Positions 13,965-15,259 of a stretch of DNA of 15,259 bases are shown one piece after another. Location of the stretch: contig JAICHT010000051.1 of assembly GCA_025924755.1 (NCBI GenBank), positions 1 to 15,259 on the forward strand. Reading direction: 5' to 3'. Source of the DNA: Chitinophagaceae bacterium. Lineage in GTDB: Bacteria; Bacteroidota; Bacteroidia; Chitinophagales; Chitinophagaceae. The notes under the pieces were generated by a model. The model searched no databases. It was not told the origin of the DNA and was given only the letters and a program-made list of their open reading frames with translations. The position numbers and the translations under genes were made by a program. The stretch's first letter is position 1. Every line of letters begins with the position of its first letter.

Positions 13965-15259
13965 ATGCCTGCTAACAATCACTCACACCGCCGGAAATTT
14001 TTAAAACAGTTGGGTCAGTCTTCTTTACTATTAGCTGCCGGCCCTTTATCCGGCTATGCTGCCGCCGAAAAAATGGAAGAACGCATTATCCGGTATGAAA
14101 GAAAAATTTCTGCTAATGATAAAATACGTATTGGCGTCATAGGTTATGGCATCATGGGGCACAACGATTTAGACTCTGCCCTTAAAGTGCCGGGTGTAGA
14201 ACTTGCTGCCGTGTGCGACCTGTATGACGGAAGGCTGCAATATGCCAAAGAGCTGCACGGCAATGATATTTTTACTACAAGAGATTACCGCGAAATTTTA
14301 AATAGAAAAGATATTGATGCCGTGATGATTGCTACAAGCGATAACTGGCATGCCCGAATTACAAAAGATGCATTAAAGGCAGGGAAAGCTGTGTATTGCG
14401 AAAAGCCGATGGTGCACCGCATAGAAGAAGGAATGCAGGTAATTGAAGCCCAGAAAGCCAGTAAAAAAACTATGCAGGTGGGCAGCCAGCGGGTAAGCAG
14501 CATAGTGCAGGCAAAAGCTAAAGAACTATACCAGGCGGGAGAAATAGGCAAGCTCAATATGATAGAAGCATCGTTTGACAGGCAAAGTGCTTTAGGTGCC
14601 TGGGAATATACAATGCCCACAGATGCTTCTGCACAAACGGTAGATTGGGACCGGTATATAGCTGGAATGCCTAAGATTCCTTATGATGCTAAAAAGTTTT
14701 TCTGGTGGAGAAATTATCGCGATTTTGGTACCGGTGTAGCTGGCGATTTATTTGTGCACCTCATATCAGGCGTTCATTTTATGACTAATGCCAAAGGCCC
14801 TGAAAAAATATTTTCTTCCGGCCAGTTATCGCACTGGAAAGATGGCCGCGATGTGCCGGACGTAATGACAGCTATTATGGAATATCCTGAAACACAGGAA
14901 CATCCTCCTTTCCAATTGATGCTGCGGGTTAATTTTATCAGCGGTGCCGGCGATGTAGGTTCTGTAAAGTTAGTAGGCGAAGAAGGCATCATCGAGATGA
15001 AGGATAACGGGTTTGTAATTCACCACAGCTTAATGCCCAAAGCTCCGGGTATTGGCGGCTGGGATGCTTTAGGCACCTATCCAAAAGCAATGCAGGAAAC
15101 GTTGTTGAAACAATACAACAACAAATATTCGGCTGAAGATCAGAAAGAACCGGTAAAGGCGGATATTACATACCGTACGCCGCAAGGTTACGACGAGCAT
15201 TTAGATCATGTAACCAATTTTTTTGATAGTGTACGGAGCGGTAAACCAGTAGTGGAAGA
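13965..15259 (+). CDS. Tat-exported Gfo/Idh/MocA-family oxidoreductase, 5' part (3' end outside window)
   Basis: The frame is open from ATG 13965 to the last base: 431 codons plus two bases, no stop. Residues 9-14 (Arg-Arg-Lys-Phe-Leu-Lys) followed by LGQSSLLLAAGPLSG form a twin-arginine signal, so the protein is exported folded, probably with its nicotinamide cofactor. The Rossmann motif GYGIMG is at residues 60-65, an acidic residue D85 ends the second strand (CDLYD), and the family signature EKP is at 146-148 with K147 as the likely catalytic Lys. H265 and H271 in DLFVHLISGVHF lie in the substrate domain. Members act on sugars and derivatives (dehydrogenation, or NAD-dependent glycoside cleavage as in GH109); this one cannot be assigned further. 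Its place after the GH16 gene suggests carbohydrate use. The last visible residues (FFDSVRSGKPVVEE) are usual near the C-terminus of the family, so little is missing. Confidence 0.93.
   Translation, partial: MPANNHSHRRKFLKQLGQSSLLLAAGPLSGYAAAEKMEERIIRYERKISANDKIRIGVIGYGIMGHNDLDSALKVPGVELAAVCDLYDGRLQYAKELHGNDIFTTRDYREILNRKDIDAVMIATSDNWHARITKDALKAGKAVYCEKPMVHRIEEGMQVIEAQKASKKTMQVGSQRVSSIVQAKAKELYQAGEIGKLNMIEASFDRQSALGAWEYTMPTDASAQTVDWDRYIAGMPKIPYDAKKFFWWRNYRDFGTGVAGDLFVHLISGVHFMTNAKGPEKIFSSGQLSHWKDGRDVPDVMTAIMEYPETQEHPPFQLMLRVNFISGAGDVGSVKLVGEEGIIEMKDNGFVIHHSLMPKAPGIGGWDALGTYPKAMQETLLKQYNNKYSAEDQKEPVKADITYRTPQGYDEHLDHVTNFFDSVRSGKPVVE

Overview
The window looks like a chromosomal segment from a Bacteroidota bacterium, most likely a member of the Chitinophagaceae or a close relative (inference from protein style, not a database match). 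Reasons: moderate, A+T-leaning base composition; no Shine-Dalgarno sequences ahead of the genes; promoter boxes of the Bacteroidota type TAnnTTTG ahead of glnS and tex; exported proteins whose signal peptides end in Ala-Gln; a Tat-exported Gfo/Idh/MocA oxidoreductase next to a GH16 glucanase; and a bifunctional HisB in which the zinc ligands of the enterobacterial enzyme are replaced. I see no insertion sequence, integrase, prophage, CRISPR array, tRNA or rRNA, and no gene looks foreign in composition.

Layout. Positions 1-1453 hold the 3' part of a periplasmic PQQ-dependent sorbosone/sugar dehydrogenase and, 7 bases later, a small c-type cytochrome that probably takes its electrons. A strong hairpin separates them from hisB (1522-2661), which stands apart from the other histidine genes. 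A converging exported amidohydrolase (2742-3998, minus strand) meets hisB across an AT-rich inverted repeat. A divergent exported M1 metallopeptidase follows (4200-6080). Next come a stand-alone CBS-pair protein (6268-6723) and three small genes I cannot assign: a signal-peptide plus single-TM protein (6905-7207, with a clear terminator), a helical 166-residue protein (7492-7992), and an 80-residue protein with a C-terminal membrane anchor (8071-8313).

The next two genes are housekeeping: glnS (8415-10094, with promoter and terminator) and tex (10297-12567, with promoter and a distal terminator). The last part is a carbohydrate section: a GH16 laminarinase-type lipoprotein (12975-13817) and a Tat-exported Gfo/Idh/MocA oxidoreductase (13965 to the window end, incomplete).

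How the genes fit together. The exported enzymes (sugar dehydrogenase plus cytochrome, amidohydrolase, peptidase, glucanase, oxidoreductase) suit a free-living degrader of polymers and peptides, and they sit among unlinked core genes. I do not find a convincing undescribed system. The parts least explained by known families are the three small proteins at 6905-8313 and several regulatory-looking structures: the hairpin ahead of hisB, the dyad around the glnS promoter, the two overlapping hairpins between glnS and tex, and the dyads ahead of the GH16 gene.
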